From Thermoplasmata archaeon (GTDB lineage: Archaea > Thermoplasmatota > Thermoplasmata > Lutacidiplasmatales > UBA184), in contig JAKAVQ010000003.1 of NCBI GenBank assembly GCA_021817245.1, positions 1-64,000 on the forward strand: 64,000 bases of DNA, given 5' to 3'. Position 1 is the first letter of the stretch, and each line of letters opens with the position of its first letter. Positions 53,166 through 61,748 of the stretch are shown here, piece by piece. The notes below the pieces were generated by a model. The model had not been told where the DNA came from. It saw only the letters and a program-made list of their open reading frames with translations, and did no database searches. A program made the translations under genes and the position numbers.

Positions 53166-54053
53166 ATGCTCGACGACGATCTGCCGTTCTCCCCGCCGCT
53201 CGACCCGGTCGGGACGGACGAAGCGGATCCGGGGCTCGAGCCGTTCCCGGCCGACCCGGTTCCCGAGACCTCGCCGATCCCGTTCCGGCTCCGGCTCGCC
53301 CCCCTTCCGCGGGCGCGGCGTCAGCCCGCCCGGCCGGTCCTTCCCTCGTCCCCCGCGCTCTTTCCCTGGCTCGCCCGGCGCCTCGCCCCGGGCGAGGCGA
53401 CGCTCTGGGTCGGTCCGCGGGCGGCCGTCGAACCGATCCTCGAGCTCCTCTACGCCGGGAACGCCGTGGTCCGCGGCCGCATCTCCCTTCTCGAGGGCGC
53501 GAACCGCTTCCACCCGTACCGCGTGGGAGAGCTCGGGCGGGCGTTCGGCGTGGACGCCACCCGGACGCTCGCGGGGATCCGCCTGGCCCGGGCGTTCACC
53601 GCCTACCAGATGGTCGCGCTGGTCGAGGGGTGGGCCCGCGAGGTGCGTCGGCGCCCGCCGACCCTCCTCGTCGGCCACGACCTCCCCACCCTCTTCGCCG
53701 ACGACGAGATCCCCCGGGAGGAGCGCGCGGCGCTCCTCCGGCACATCGCCCGGACGCTCGGCGACCTCCTGCACGAGGCCCGCGTCCCGCTCCTCCTCAC
53801 CCTCGCCCCGGGGGGGCTCGATCGGTTCCCGGGTCTCGCCGAAGCCGGTCCGCGGTGGTGCGACGTCGTCACGTTCGCGCGCGGGCCGGGGACCGTGCGC
53901 CTGCGGGCGCTCCGGGACGACGCCCGCCTCGCGCTCGTGCCCCGTCCCGCCGGCCAGCGGGGAATGGAGGAGTTTGGCGGAGGCTCCGCCGAGGAGGTGA
54001 TCGCATGGGACGTACCGCCCCGACCTACCGCCAGGCGCTCGAGGAGCGGATGA
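53166..54053 (+). CDS. RecA/RadA-superfamily protein without a P-loop
   Basis: A 295-aa protein. The first 60 residues are proline-rich. The core resembles RadA-like ATPases: a strand leading to LWVGPRAAVEPILELL where Walker A should be, LLEGANRFHPYRVGELGRAFGVD, the signature RLARAFTAYQMVALVEG, LLVGHDLPTLF at the Walker B position, and LRHIARTLGDLLHEARVPLLL. The GxxxxGKT motif is absent, so ATP binding is doubtful. The gene overlaps a small helical protein and stands just before a B-family polymerase with altered motifs; such triads are known in archaea. Confidence 0.78.
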   Translation: MLDDDLPFSPPLDPVGTDEADPGLEPFPADPVPETSPIPFRLRLAPLPRARRQPARPVLPSSPALFPWLARRLAPGEATLWVGPRAAVEPILELLYAGNAVVRGRISLLEGANRFHPYRVGELGRAFGVDATRTLAGIRLARAFTAYQMVALVEGWAREVRRRPPTLLVGHDLPTLFADDEIPREERAALLRHIARTLGDLLHEARVPLLLTLAPGGLDRFPGLAEAGPRWCDVVTFARGPGTVRLRALRDDARLALVPRPAGQRGMEEFGGGSAEEVIAWDVPPRPTARRSRSG

Positions 54054-54259
54054 AGCGCTGGGACGAGTTCGCGCGGCTCCTCACGACGCCCGAGGAGCGC
54101 GCCGCGTTCGAGATCGTCCGCACCGGCGCCCGACGCTATGCCGCCCAGGCGACGTACGTCGGAAGCCCCGACCTGCTCGAGTCGATCCTCCTGAGCGTGC
54201 TCACGGACCTCGCCGCGCGGCTGCACGCCGTTCCCGCGACGCGGGACTCCCGCCGGTAG
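54005..54259 (+). CDS. Small helical protein between RecA-like and PolB genes
   Basis: An 84-aa protein predicted to be all-helical (YRQALEERMKRWDEFARLL, RAAFEIVRTGARRYA, DLLESILLSVLTDLAARL). It overlaps the previous gene by 49 nt in another frame and abuts the PolB start with no gap. Its codon use is like that of its neighbours. No family is recognised; from its position I infer that it acts with the polymerase-like protein. Confidence 0.7.
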   Translation: MGRTAPTYRQALEERMKRWDEFARLLTTPEERAAFEIVRTGARRYAAQATYVGSPDLLESILLSVLTDLAARLHAVPATRDSRR

Positions 54260-56587
54260 GTGGTGAGCGCCCTTCCCGCGGGGCCCGACGGCTGGCTCCT
54301 CGACATCACCGAGAGCGGGGACGGCCGGTCGGTCGTCCTCTGGGAGAAGTCGCGCCGGGACGGCCGGGTACGGCGGACCGCCCTCGAGTACCGGCCGCCG
54401 TTCTGGGTGACCGGACCCCGCGCGGAGCTCGTCCGTCTTGCCGGGCGCCTCGGGTCCCACAGCGAGGTCGCCGCGGTCGCCCTCGGCTCGGGACGGCCGT
54501 CGCTCTTCGACCGCCGGCCCCGCCCGGTCCTCTCGGTGACTCCCGCGACGAACCCCGGTCGCCGCGCCCTCGCCCGGACGGTCGACGCTCTCGGCGGGTA
54601 CACGACGTTCACGCTCTACGACGTCGACCTCTCCCCGCCCCAGCTCTACCACCTCGCGCACGGGCTCTACCCGTTCGCTCCCGTCGCCGGCACGGGCACC
54701 CGCCTCACCGCGACCGAGCCCGCGGAGACGATCGACTACGTCCCGCCGCCGCTCCGCCTCGCCCGGCTCGAGGTGCGGCTCCTCGGGGAGCGGCGGGGCC
54801 GGATCCCCCCGCCCGACGGCCGGATCGGCGCGGTCCGTCTCGGCGAGGCGACGCTCGAGGGACCCGAAGAGGATCTTCTGCGCGCGCTCGTCGACGAGCT
54901 CGCCCGGAGCGACCCGGACGTCCTCCTCACGCAGGGCGGAGACTCCTTCGACCTCCCCTGGCTCTACCGGCGCGCGGCGGCGTGCGGGCTTGGGCCCGGG
55001 GAGTTCGCCCTCGGCCGCGAGCGGGTCGGGTTCGGGCCGGCCCGGCGGGCCAGCACGTTCGAGTCGTACGGGCGCGTCCTCCACCGCTCGGCGTTCTTTC
55101 CGACGCCGGGGCGCTTCCACATCGACCGCGAGAACTCCTTCCTCTACGACGACGCCGAGATCGCCGGCCTGGTCGACGCGGCGCGCCTCTCGCGCCTGTC
55201 GCTCCAGACGGTCGTCCGCCAGTCGCCGGGGACCTGCTTCACCGCGATGGAGATGGCGCACGCGCTTGCGCTCGGGGTCCACGTGCCGTGGAAGAAGAAC
55301 CGGCCCGAGGGGTTCCGCCGGGCCGACCGCCTCGTCGCCGCCGACCGTGGCGGTACGATCTTCCTCCCTCCGGTCGGCGTCCACGACCGCGTCGAGGAGT
55401 TCGACTTCGCGAGCCTCTACCCGCACATCATGGTCCGGAAGAACCTCTCCGCCGAGACGCTCGAGTGTCGCTGCTGCCCGCAAAGCCCGATCCGGGCCCC
55501 GGGCCTCGGCTACCGCTCCTGCCTCGGGCGGGTCGGTCTGATTCCGCGCACCCTCGCACCGCTGCTCGCCCGCCGGCTCGCCTACAAGGCCGCGCTGAAA
55601 CGCCCCGGGCTCGCCGCGGAGGAGGCGGCGCGCCTGCGCCGTCGTGTCAAGATGCTGAAGTGGATCCTCGTTACCGCCTTCGGCTACCAGGGGTACCGCA
55701 ACGCCCGGTTCGGCCGGATCGAGTGCCACGAGGCGATCAACGCCTACGCCCGCGAGCTGATCGCCGCCCTCGTCCCCGAGGCCGAGCGGGCCGGCTACGC
55801 GGTCCTCCACGGGATCGTCGATTCGCTCTGGCTCCGCCCGCAGGACCCCGACCGCATCCCTGACCCGGAGGCGTTCGCCGCCCGGATGAGCGCGCGGTTC
55901 GACCTCCCGCTCGGCTACGAGGGCCGTTACCGCTGGATCGTCTTCCTCCCCGCGGTCACGCACGGCTTGGGCGTGCCGAACCGCTACTACGGCTACTACA
56001 CGCACGGCGAGTTCAAGCTCCGCGGGATCGGCGGCCGCCGCCACGACACGACCGGCCTCGTCCGACGGTTCGAGAGCGAGATCCTCTCGCTCCTGCGCAC
56101 CGCGACGAACGCGGCGGAGGTCCGGGCCCTGCTCCCTCGCCTCCTCGCCCGGGCCGACCTCATCGCCGCCCGCGTGCGGGCGGGCGACTGGCCGGTCGAG
56201 GAGCTCCTCGTAAGCCACCGGATCGGCCAGCCTCCCGGGGCGTTCGTGACGTTCACCGACTCGGTCGCCGCGCTCCGGCAGCTCGACGAGGCCGGGTCGG
56301 AGCGGGGGGCCGGCGAGGTCGTGCGGTTCGTCCTCCTCGAACGCGCGAGCCGCTCGTTCCGCCACCGCGTCCGGGTCGCCGAGCTCCTGGACGGTTCGGA
56401 GCGATACGACCGGGACGCCTACCTCGAGCTCCTCGCCCGGGACGCCGAGACGCTCCTCGCCCCCCTGGGGGTCGACCGGGCGTCGCTGCTCGAGCGCTGG
56501 GGCGTGGCCGCGTCCCCGGAGCGGGCCCCGTACCGCTCCCCCGAACGGGCCGCGCAGTCGGAGCTTCCCGTCGGGAGCGGGGGATGA
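54260..56587 (+). CDS. B-family DNA polymerase with altered catalytic motifs (PolB2/Dpo2-like)
   Basis: A 775-aa PolB homologue. Motif A is EEFDFASLYPHIM near residue 380 with its aspartate intact. Motif B is KWILVTAFGYQGYRNARFG, where the usual NSxYG is TAFGY. Motif C is HGIVDSLW near 516-522, where YGDTDS is expected, so the first catalytic aspartate is replaced by Ile. In the exonuclease half only fragments remain (GGDSFDLPWL and YDDAEIAGL; the Exo I DIE is lost). This matches the archaeal PolB2 group predicted to be inactivated, although a Saccharolobus Dpo2 has been reported to work on damaged templates. GTG start at the previous stop. Confidence 0.88.
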   Translation: MVSALPAGPDGWLLDITESGDGRSVVLWEKSRRDGRVRRTALEYRPPFWVTGPRAELVRLAGRLGSHSEVAAVALGSGRPSLFDRRPRPVLSVTPATNPGRRALARTVDALGGYTTFTLYDVDLSPPQLYHLAHGLYPFAPVAGTGTRLTATEPAETIDYVPPPLRLARLEVRLLGERRGRIPPPDGRIGAVRLGEATLEGPEEDLLRALVDELARSDPDVLLTQGGDSFDLPWLYRRAAACGLGPGEFALGRERVGFGPARRASTFESYGRVLHRSAFFPTPGRFHIDRENSFLYDDAEIAGLVDAARLSRLSLQTVVRQSPGTCFTAMEMAHALALGVHVPWKKNRPEGFRRADRLVAADRGGTIFLPPVGVHDRVEEFDFASLYPHIMVRKNLSAETLECRCCPQSPIRAPGLGYRSCLGRVGLIPRTLAPLLARRLAYKAALKRPGLAAEEAARLRRRVKMLKWILVTAFGYQGYRNARFGRIECHEAINAYARELIAALVPEAERAGYAVLHGIVDSLWLRPQDPDRIPDPEAFAARMSARFDLPLGYEGRYRWIVFLPAVTHGLGVPNRYYGYYTHGEFKLRGIGGRRHDTTGLVRRFESEILSLLRTATNAAEVRALLPRLLARADLIAARVRAGDWPVEELLVSHRIGQPPGAFVTFTDSVAALRQLDEAGSERGAGEVVRFVLLERASRSFRHRVRVAELLDGSERYDRDAYLELLARDAETLLAPLGVDRASLLERWGVAASPERAPYRSPERAAQSELPVGSGG

Positions 56588-56601
56588 AGGAAGGAGGAAG
56601 G

Positions 56602-57918
56602 ATGGGGTCCCCCCGCGACGCAATGCTCCTATCCCGGACCCCGGTCCGTCCCCGGATGCGCATCTCGCGAACGACCGAGCGTCGGTTCGTCCTTGGCCTC
56701 CAGGGGCTCTGGCCGGGCCGACGCTGGAAAGGTCGCGGAGGCGTGCGTCAGGCGCTCGCCGCCTGCCGGGGGATCCAGGTCGACCCGCTCGACGTCGTCG
56801 GCCAGAACGCGGACCTCGTGCTCGCGAGCCGGGTCGCCGGCTACCGTCGGGAGCAGCTCGACGTGCTCCTCTACCGGGAGCGGGTCGCGTTCGAGTGGGG
56901 CGGGGGGGTTGCGATCCATCCGCGGGACCGGCTTCCGCTGTTCGCCTCCTGGGTTCGGACGCAGGGGCTGCCGGCCCGCTGGGAGCGGTGGGAGCGGCAG
57001 CATGCGGCGATCGTCGAGCGAGTGCGCCGGGACATCGAGGCGAGGGGACCGCTCGGCGCCCGCGACTACGACGACGGCGCGCGGACGAAGAACTACCGCG
57101 GAGGCACGCTCGAAGCGCTCGCGCTCTACCTCCTGTGGCGACGCCTCGAGGTGCTCGTGCACCACCGGGACGGGGTCGAAAAGCAGTACGACCGCACCGA
57201 CCGCCTGTTCGGGGAGGTGGGGGCGCCGTTCGACCCCGCGGAGACCCTCGATCGGAGCGCCCTCGAGACCCTCGGCTGGCTCGGTCTGTCGGGCCGCTAC
57301 GGGGTGAGCTACCTACGGACGCAGGAGGACGGACGGGGTCGCTCGTCCCTGCGCAAGTCCGAGATCCGCGAGCGCCTCCTCGAGCGCGGCGCGCTCGTGC
57401 CGGTCGAGGTGGAGGGAGAGCGGTTCCCTTCGGTCGTCCGTCGGGAGGACCTTCCGCTGCTCGAGACGGTCGCCGCCGGCGAGCTCCCCCGGAGCTGGCG
57501 TCCGCTCTCCCCGGAGCCCGAGGCGGTGCTCCTCGCTCCGCTCGACGTCGTCGTGGCCCGCGACCGGGCCCGCTCGCTCTTCGACTTCGAGTACCTTTTC
57601 GAGGTCTACAAGCCGGCCTCCGAGCGGCGCTGGGGGTACTACGTCCTCCCAATCCTCCTCGGCGATCGGCTGGTCGGCCGGTTCGAGCCGCGCCTCCGAT
57701 CGGGCGACGGCGCGCTGATCGTGGAGCGGGCCTGGTGGGAGGCCGGGGTCCCGCTCGCGACGGTCGTCGATCCGCTCGCGCGGGGGCTCCGACGTCTCGC
57801 CGATCGGCTCGGGACGCCGGAGATCCGGCTCGGTCGCATCGGTCCGACGAACTTCCGCGACCGACTCCGCGACCGTCTCGGGTCGCGAGCGACGCTCCCG
57901 TCGGACGGACCCGGGTGA
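56602..57918 (+). CDS. YcaQ/AlkX-like winged-helix DNA glycosylase family protein
   Basis: A 438-aa protein of the HTH_42 family. The N-terminal part has GIQVDPLDVVGQNADLVLASR, matching the catalytic Q-x-D motif of E. coli YcaQ, a glycosylase that unhooks interstrand crosslinks. Winged-helix units and a C-terminal beta domain (LLAPLDVVVARDRARSLFDFEYLFEVYKPASERRWGYYVLPIL, split here into its conserved pieces DFEYLFEVY and YYVLPILLGDRLVG) complete the family layout. I chose ATG 56602 because GGAGGAAGG stands just upstream; ATG 56584 overlaps the PolB stop and is possible. Confidence 0.88.
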   Translation: MGSPRDAMLLSRTPVRPRMRISRTTERRFVLGLQGLWPGRRWKGRGGVRQALAACRGIQVDPLDVVGQNADLVLASRVAGYRREQLDVLLYRERVAFEWGGGVAIHPRDRLPLFASWVRTQGLPARWERWERQHAAIVERVRRDIEARGPLGARDYDDGARTKNYRGGTLEALALYLLWRRLEVLVHHRDGVEKQYDRTDRLFGEVGAPFDPAETLDRSALETLGWLGLSGRYGVSYLRTQEDGRGRSSLRKSEIRERLLERGALVPVEVEGERFPSVVRREDLPLLETVAAGELPRSWRPLSPEPEAVLLAPLDVVVARDRARSLFDFEYLFEVYKPASERRWGYYVLPILLGDRLVGRFEPRLRSGDGALIVERAWWEAGVPLATVVDPLARGLRRLADRLGTPEIRLGRIGPTNFRDRLRDRLGSRATLPSDGPG

Positions 57919-57975
57919 GCCGCCGGGCCGACCGCGCGCGACGGGCCGGCCGGAACCGGGCCGGGGGGAACTTAC

Positions 57976-57983
57976 CTTTTAGC
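57976..57983 (+). promoter_or_regulatory. TATA-like box of the HEAT-repeat gene
   Basis: CTTTTAGC is centred about 26 nt before the GTG at 58005, fitting a leaderless transcript. Confidence 0.5.
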
Positions 57984-58004
57984 ATCCGCCCCGGTCCTAG
58001 GGCC

Positions 58005-59501
58005 GTGCCGCGCCGCGTCGCCGCGATCCGGGCCTCCCCGAAACCCCGATCCGACCGTTCCCGACGGGGGCGGCGACCGGCGCCGGGCCCGTCCGAGCGG
58101 GCGGCGGCGATCCGGGCGAGCGTCTCGGGCGGGTTCGTCGCGGACTTGGGACCCCTTCTGGTCGCGCTGAGCGATCCGGTCCCGGGGGTGCGCCAGACCG
58201 CCGCGGTCGCGCTCGGGCTCCTGCGGGACCCCCGGGCCCGCGCAACCCTCGAGACGGTGCTCACGGACCCCGACGCGCCGGTGCGGGCCGCCGCGGTCGA
58301 CGCGATCGGAGCGATCGGACGGAACGAGAGCCGGCCGATCGTCGAGCGGACGCTCGACGACCCGGACGCCAGCGTCCGGGCCCGGGCCGCCTACGCGCTC
58401 GCCGTGTACGCCCATCCCCGTTCCGTGGAGGCGCTCGCCTCCCACCGCGCCGACCCGGATCCCGAGGTCCGGCGGGCGATCGCGACCGCGCTGGGTCGCA
58501 TCGACGCCGCGGAGGCGCGACCGGTACTCCGGGGGATGCTCGCCGACCCGTACGAGCGGGTGCGGCGGGAGGCGGTCCTCGGACTCGGTCGTCGACCGAC
58601 TCCCGGAGAGCTCGGCACGCTCCGCCCGTTCCTGCACGACCCGTCGCGTCGCGTCCGGGTCGGCGCGGCGGTCGTCCTCGGGCGCCACCACGATCGGGAG
58701 AGCGTCGCCGACCTCCTCGAGCTCCTGCGCACTCCGGGGACCTGGGAGAAGCCCGCAATCCTGGTCGCGCTCGGCCGCATCGGGGACCCGCGGGCGCTGC
58801 CCGAGCTCGTGGCCGCGGCCGATCACGCGGCGCCCTGGGTACGGGTCTGCGCGATCCATGCCCTCGGCGAAATGCGCGCCCCCGCGGGCGCCACGGTCGC
58901 CCGCGAGCACCTCACCGACCCCGCCTGGTCGGTCCGCGGTGCCGCCGCCGTGGCGCTCGGGGCCGTCGGAAATTCCGCCGACCTTCCGCTGCTCCTCGAG
59001 CGCCTCCGGGACGAGCATCCGTGGCCCCGCCGCGGCGCGATCTACGCGCTCGGGCGGCTCGGTCTCACCGAGTCGGCGCCCCGCATCCGCGACGAGCTCG
59101 AGGACCGGACCGCCGAGGTGCGCCTGGCCGCGGTCTGGGCGCTCGGCCGCCTCGGGGATGACGGCGCCCGCGAGGGACTCGTCCGGCTGCTCCACGAGAG
59201 CCGGCCCGACGGACCCGTGACGGCCGTGGAGGTCCCCGAGGAGAAGAGCCGGCTCCGCTCCGACGCCGAGAGCCGCCTCTTTGACGCGGTCGTGCAGGCG
59301 CTCGGTCGGCTCGCCCACGGGATCCCCGATCCGCTCGTCCGCCGCGCGCTCATGGAAGCCCGCGAGCGGCTGAGCGACGAGGAGCTCGACCGCCGGGCGC
59401 GACTTCCCATGCCCGAGATCGAGCGGGACGCGGAGCCGCCGACCGTCCGGCGGCTCTTCGAGCGGGCGATCCCGTCGGGCGTCGAGGACGACGAACCGTG
59501 A
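58005..59501 (+). CDS. HEAT/PBS-lyase repeat protein
   Basis: A 498-aa protein made of about a dozen 30-residue helical repeats with the pattern D-P-x-x-x-V-R-x-x-A-A-x-A-L-G-x-(I/L)-G, for example VRQTAAVALGLLRDPRA, VRAAAVDAIGAIG and VRLAAVWALGRLGDDGA. The first 45 residues are basic and disordered. HEAT scaffolds bind protein partners; which ones is unknown. The GTG start is set by the promoter box. It overlaps the next gene by GTGA. Confidence 0.9.
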   Translation: MPRRVAAIRASPKPRSDRSRRGRRPAPGPSERAAAIRASVSGGFVADLGPLLVALSDPVPGVRQTAAVALGLLRDPRARATLETVLTDPDAPVRAAAVDAIGAIGRNESRPIVERTLDDPDASVRARAAYALAVYAHPRSVEALASHRADPDPEVRRAIATALGRIDAAEARPVLRGMLADPYERVRREAVLGLGRRPTPGELGTLRPFLHDPSRRVRVGAAVVLGRHHDRESVADLLELLRTPGTWEKPAILVALGRIGDPRALPELVAAADHAAPWVRVCAIHALGEMRAPAGATVAREHLTDPAWSVRGAAAVALGAVGNSADLPLLLERLRDEHPWPRRGAIYALGRLGLTESAPRIRDELEDRTAEVRLAAVWALGRLGDDGAREGLVRLLHESRPDGPVTAVEVPEEKSRLRSDAESRLFDAVVQALGRLAHGIPDPLVRRALMEARERLSDEELDRRARLPMPEIERDAEPPTVRRLFERAIPSGVEDDEP

Positions 59502-60439
59502 TCGTCCGCGACCTCCGGGCCGCGGACGCCCCGCGCCTCCTCGAGTTCCTGCGGAAGTACTTCCCCGAGGAGGAGGCCCTCCTCGGCACCCGCCCGGAGG
59601 GGTTCGAGCGCATCGTGCGCCGGATCTACCGATGGGACGTGCGGTTGGTGCTCGCCCTCCTGCGGGCCTTCGGCCGGCCGGTCTTCCGATTCTTCGTCAT
59701 CGAGGACGGAGGGCGGCTCGTCGCGACCACGTTGCTCACCTTCTCCCGGAGGGCCGGCTACGTCAGCATGGTCGTCGTCGACCCGGCGGTGCGACGGCGG
59801 GGCCTCGCGAAGGAGCTCCTCGAGCGGGCCCGCCGCGCGACCCGCGCCCGGGGGCTCCCGTACGTGGTCCTCGACGTCCTCGAGGCGAACGCGCCGGCCC
59901 GCGCGCTCTACGAGCGACTCGGCTTCGAGACCCTGCGGGAGACCGCCTACTTCGTCCACGGTGCGCCGTCCGAGGCCGGACCGGCACCCGTCGGGGTGCC
60001 GGGGCTGCGGCCGTTCGACCGCCGGGACGCGAGGGCGCTCGTCGAGGTCGCGCGGCGGTCCCGTCCTCCCGAGATCGAGGAGGTCCTCCCCTCCTCCGAG
60101 CGGGAGCTCTCGGGGTCGGCGTGGGAGGGGGAGCTGCTCGCGAGCCAGCTCGCCGCCTGGGTCCTCGACGACGGCACCGGCGCGCGGGCGTGGATCTCGG
60201 CCGCGGTCTCCCGGGCGACCGAGGCCGGCCACGTCTCGAGCCCGATCGTCGACCCCGCGCTTCCCGGGGCGCGAGCCGCCGACCTGGTGCGCACCGCGGT
60301 CGCCTGGTGCGCCGAGCGGGGGCGTCCCCGGGTGATGACGATGGTTCCCGCGGAGAACCGAGCCGGTCGGGCCGCGCTCGAGGAGGTCGGGTTCCGTCGT
60401 GCGATCCCCGTCCGCACGCTCTACCGGAAGGTCGACTGA
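59498..60439 (+). CDS. Double-domain GNAT acetyltransferase
   Basis: A 313-aa protein. The N-terminal GNAT domain has SMVVVDPAVRRRGLAKELLERA as acetyl-CoA loop, then YVVLDVLEANAPARALYERLGFE. The C-terminal domain (about 165-313) repeats the fold with a weaker loop (DPALPGARAADLVRTAV) and FRRAIPVRTLYRKVD at the end, so it may be structural. Translation is coupled to the HEAT-repeat gene. The substrate is unknown. Confidence 0.87.
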   Translation: MIVRDLRAADAPRLLEFLRKYFPEEEALLGTRPEGFERIVRRIYRWDVRLVLALLRAFGRPVFRFFVIEDGGRLVATTLLTFSRRAGYVSMVVVDPAVRRRGLAKELLERARRATRARGLPYVVLDVLEANAPARALYERLGFETLRETAYFVHGAPSEAGPAPVGVPGLRPFDRRDARALVEVARRSRPPEIEEVLPSSERELSGSAWEGELLASQLAAWVLDDGTGARAWISAAVSRATEAGHVSSPIVDPALPGARAADLVRTAVAWCAERGRPRVMTMVPAENRAGRAALEEVGFRRAIPVRTLYRKVD

Positions 60440-60461
60440 TCCTGCCCGTCGCGGCCCGGCG

Positions 60462-61724
60462 GTGCCGGTCGACGTCTACCTCTTCCCCGCGGTGATCGGC
60501 GGAGGGCTCGGGGACATCGACGAGGTGCTCGCGGCGGGCCGGTACCTCGCGCGTGCCGGCTTCCCGATCTACCTCCTGCGGCTTTCCGGACGGCCGCTTC
60601 CCTCCTCGGTCGAGGGGCCGTGGGACTGGCCGACGCTGGTGCGCACCGACCGTGTGTGTGGGCGGGGCCGCGCCGCGGTCACCGTGACCCCATGCTGGGG
60701 CGTGAGCGCCGCTCCGCGTCGCCCGGGTCCCCTTGGCCGGGCGGGGCCGTGGGCCGACGAGGCGGTCCGGGTCGAGTCGCACTACGGTGCCGACCGGACG
60801 GTCCACGTGAGCCTCGAGGAGTTCGCCCGGTCGCTGCCGAGCGCCGCAGAGACCCGCGAACGCCTGCGGGAGGGCGGGCTCCCGTCGCGAGCGCTCGGCC
60901 GGGAGGTCAAAAAGGCCCGGATCCGAGGCGAGGAGAGCGCGTTCCGCACGGCGTTCGAGCGGTTTCGCGCGTTCGACCGGCCGAACGTCCTGCATCTCTA
61001 CGCCGGGTTCGCTCCGAGCCCCGGGTTCCGCCGGGAGTTCCCGAACGCGGTCGCGTCGGGACCGCTCTGGAGCGGCCGGTACGACCGTACCGGGCGCCGG
61101 CGGTCGGCCCGGCGTGAGTGGGTGTGGTACGCGAGCCCGGCCAGCGCCGAGCGGATCGCGCCCGTCGTGCGCGCGGCGCTCACGGAGGCCGCGCCGGGAA
61201 CGCGTCTCTTCGTCCGCTCTCCGCGTCCGTGGTCGTCGGTCCCGCCCGGGGCGAACCTCCACGTCGAGGCCGTTCCGCTCCCGGAGGCGGCCTGGCGCCG
61301 ACGGTTCGCCCGGGCCGACGTCCGGATCGTCACCGGCAGCCGTTCGCTGCTCGAGGCGATCGAGCTCGGGGGGCCGTTCCTCTACTTCAACGGGGTGCTC
61401 GGAGCGGGGACGCGGACCCGGCGGCACCGACCCGAGAAGATCCTGGCGCTGCTCGCGTTCGCCGAGCGAGCGGGGGTGCCGACCGACGTGCGGCGCGACC
61501 TCGCCGACTTCTCCCGGGCGCGCCGGATCGGCCCGGTCGTCCGCCGGGTCGTTCGGCGGGAGGGCGGATGGCGCCGGTTCGCGATCCCGCGAGGGGCGTC
61601 CGGCTTCTCACCGCCGTACGACGCGGCGGGTGCGCTGGTCGTCGAGGTCGGCCGGGCCCTCGCCGCGCCGGGGGCCGACGCGGGCTCCGTCGTCCGCCGG
61701 ATCCGCCGCGCCGGCACTATTTAG
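60462..61724 (+). CDS. Unrecognised protein, possibly GT-B glycosyltransferase-like
   Basis: A 420-aa soluble protein. Its N-terminus, PAVIGGGLGDIDEVLAAGRYLARAGFPIYLLRLSG, resembles the first Rossmann strand and glycine loop of GT-B enzymes. The C-terminal half has DVRIVTGSRSLLEAIELGGPFLYFNG, like the nucleotide-sugar site of MurG-type transferases (a GS-S-xx-E-A-x-x-x-G arrangement). The evidence is fold-like only, and other Rossmann proteins fit as well. GTG start 22 nt after the GNAT gene. Confidence 0.6.
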   Translation: MPVDVYLFPAVIGGGLGDIDEVLAAGRYLARAGFPIYLLRLSGRPLPSSVEGPWDWPTLVRTDRVCGRGRAAVTVTPCWGVSAAPRRPGPLGRAGPWADEAVRVESHYGADRTVHVSLEEFARSLPSAAETRERLREGGLPSRALGREVKKARIRGEESAFRTAFERFRAFDRPNVLHLYAGFAPSPGFRREFPNAVASGPLWSGRYDRTGRRRSARREWVWYASPASAERIAPVVRAALTEAAPGTRLFVRSPRPWSSVPPGANLHVEAVPLPEAAWRRRFARADVRIVTGSRSLLEAIELGGPFLYFNGVLGAGTRTRRHRPEKILALLAFAERAGVPTDVRRDLADFSRARRIGPVVRRVVRREGGWRRFAIPRGASGFSPPYDAAGALVVEVGRALAAPGADAGSVVRRIRRAGTI

Positions 61725-61725
61725 A
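61718..61725 (+). promoter_or_regulatory. TATA box of the M29-like gene
   Basis: CTATTTAG overlaps the preceding stop codon and is centred 28 nt before the ATG at 61749. Confidence 0.55.
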
Positions 61726-61748
61726 CGAGCGGGCCCCTTCTTGCCGCG

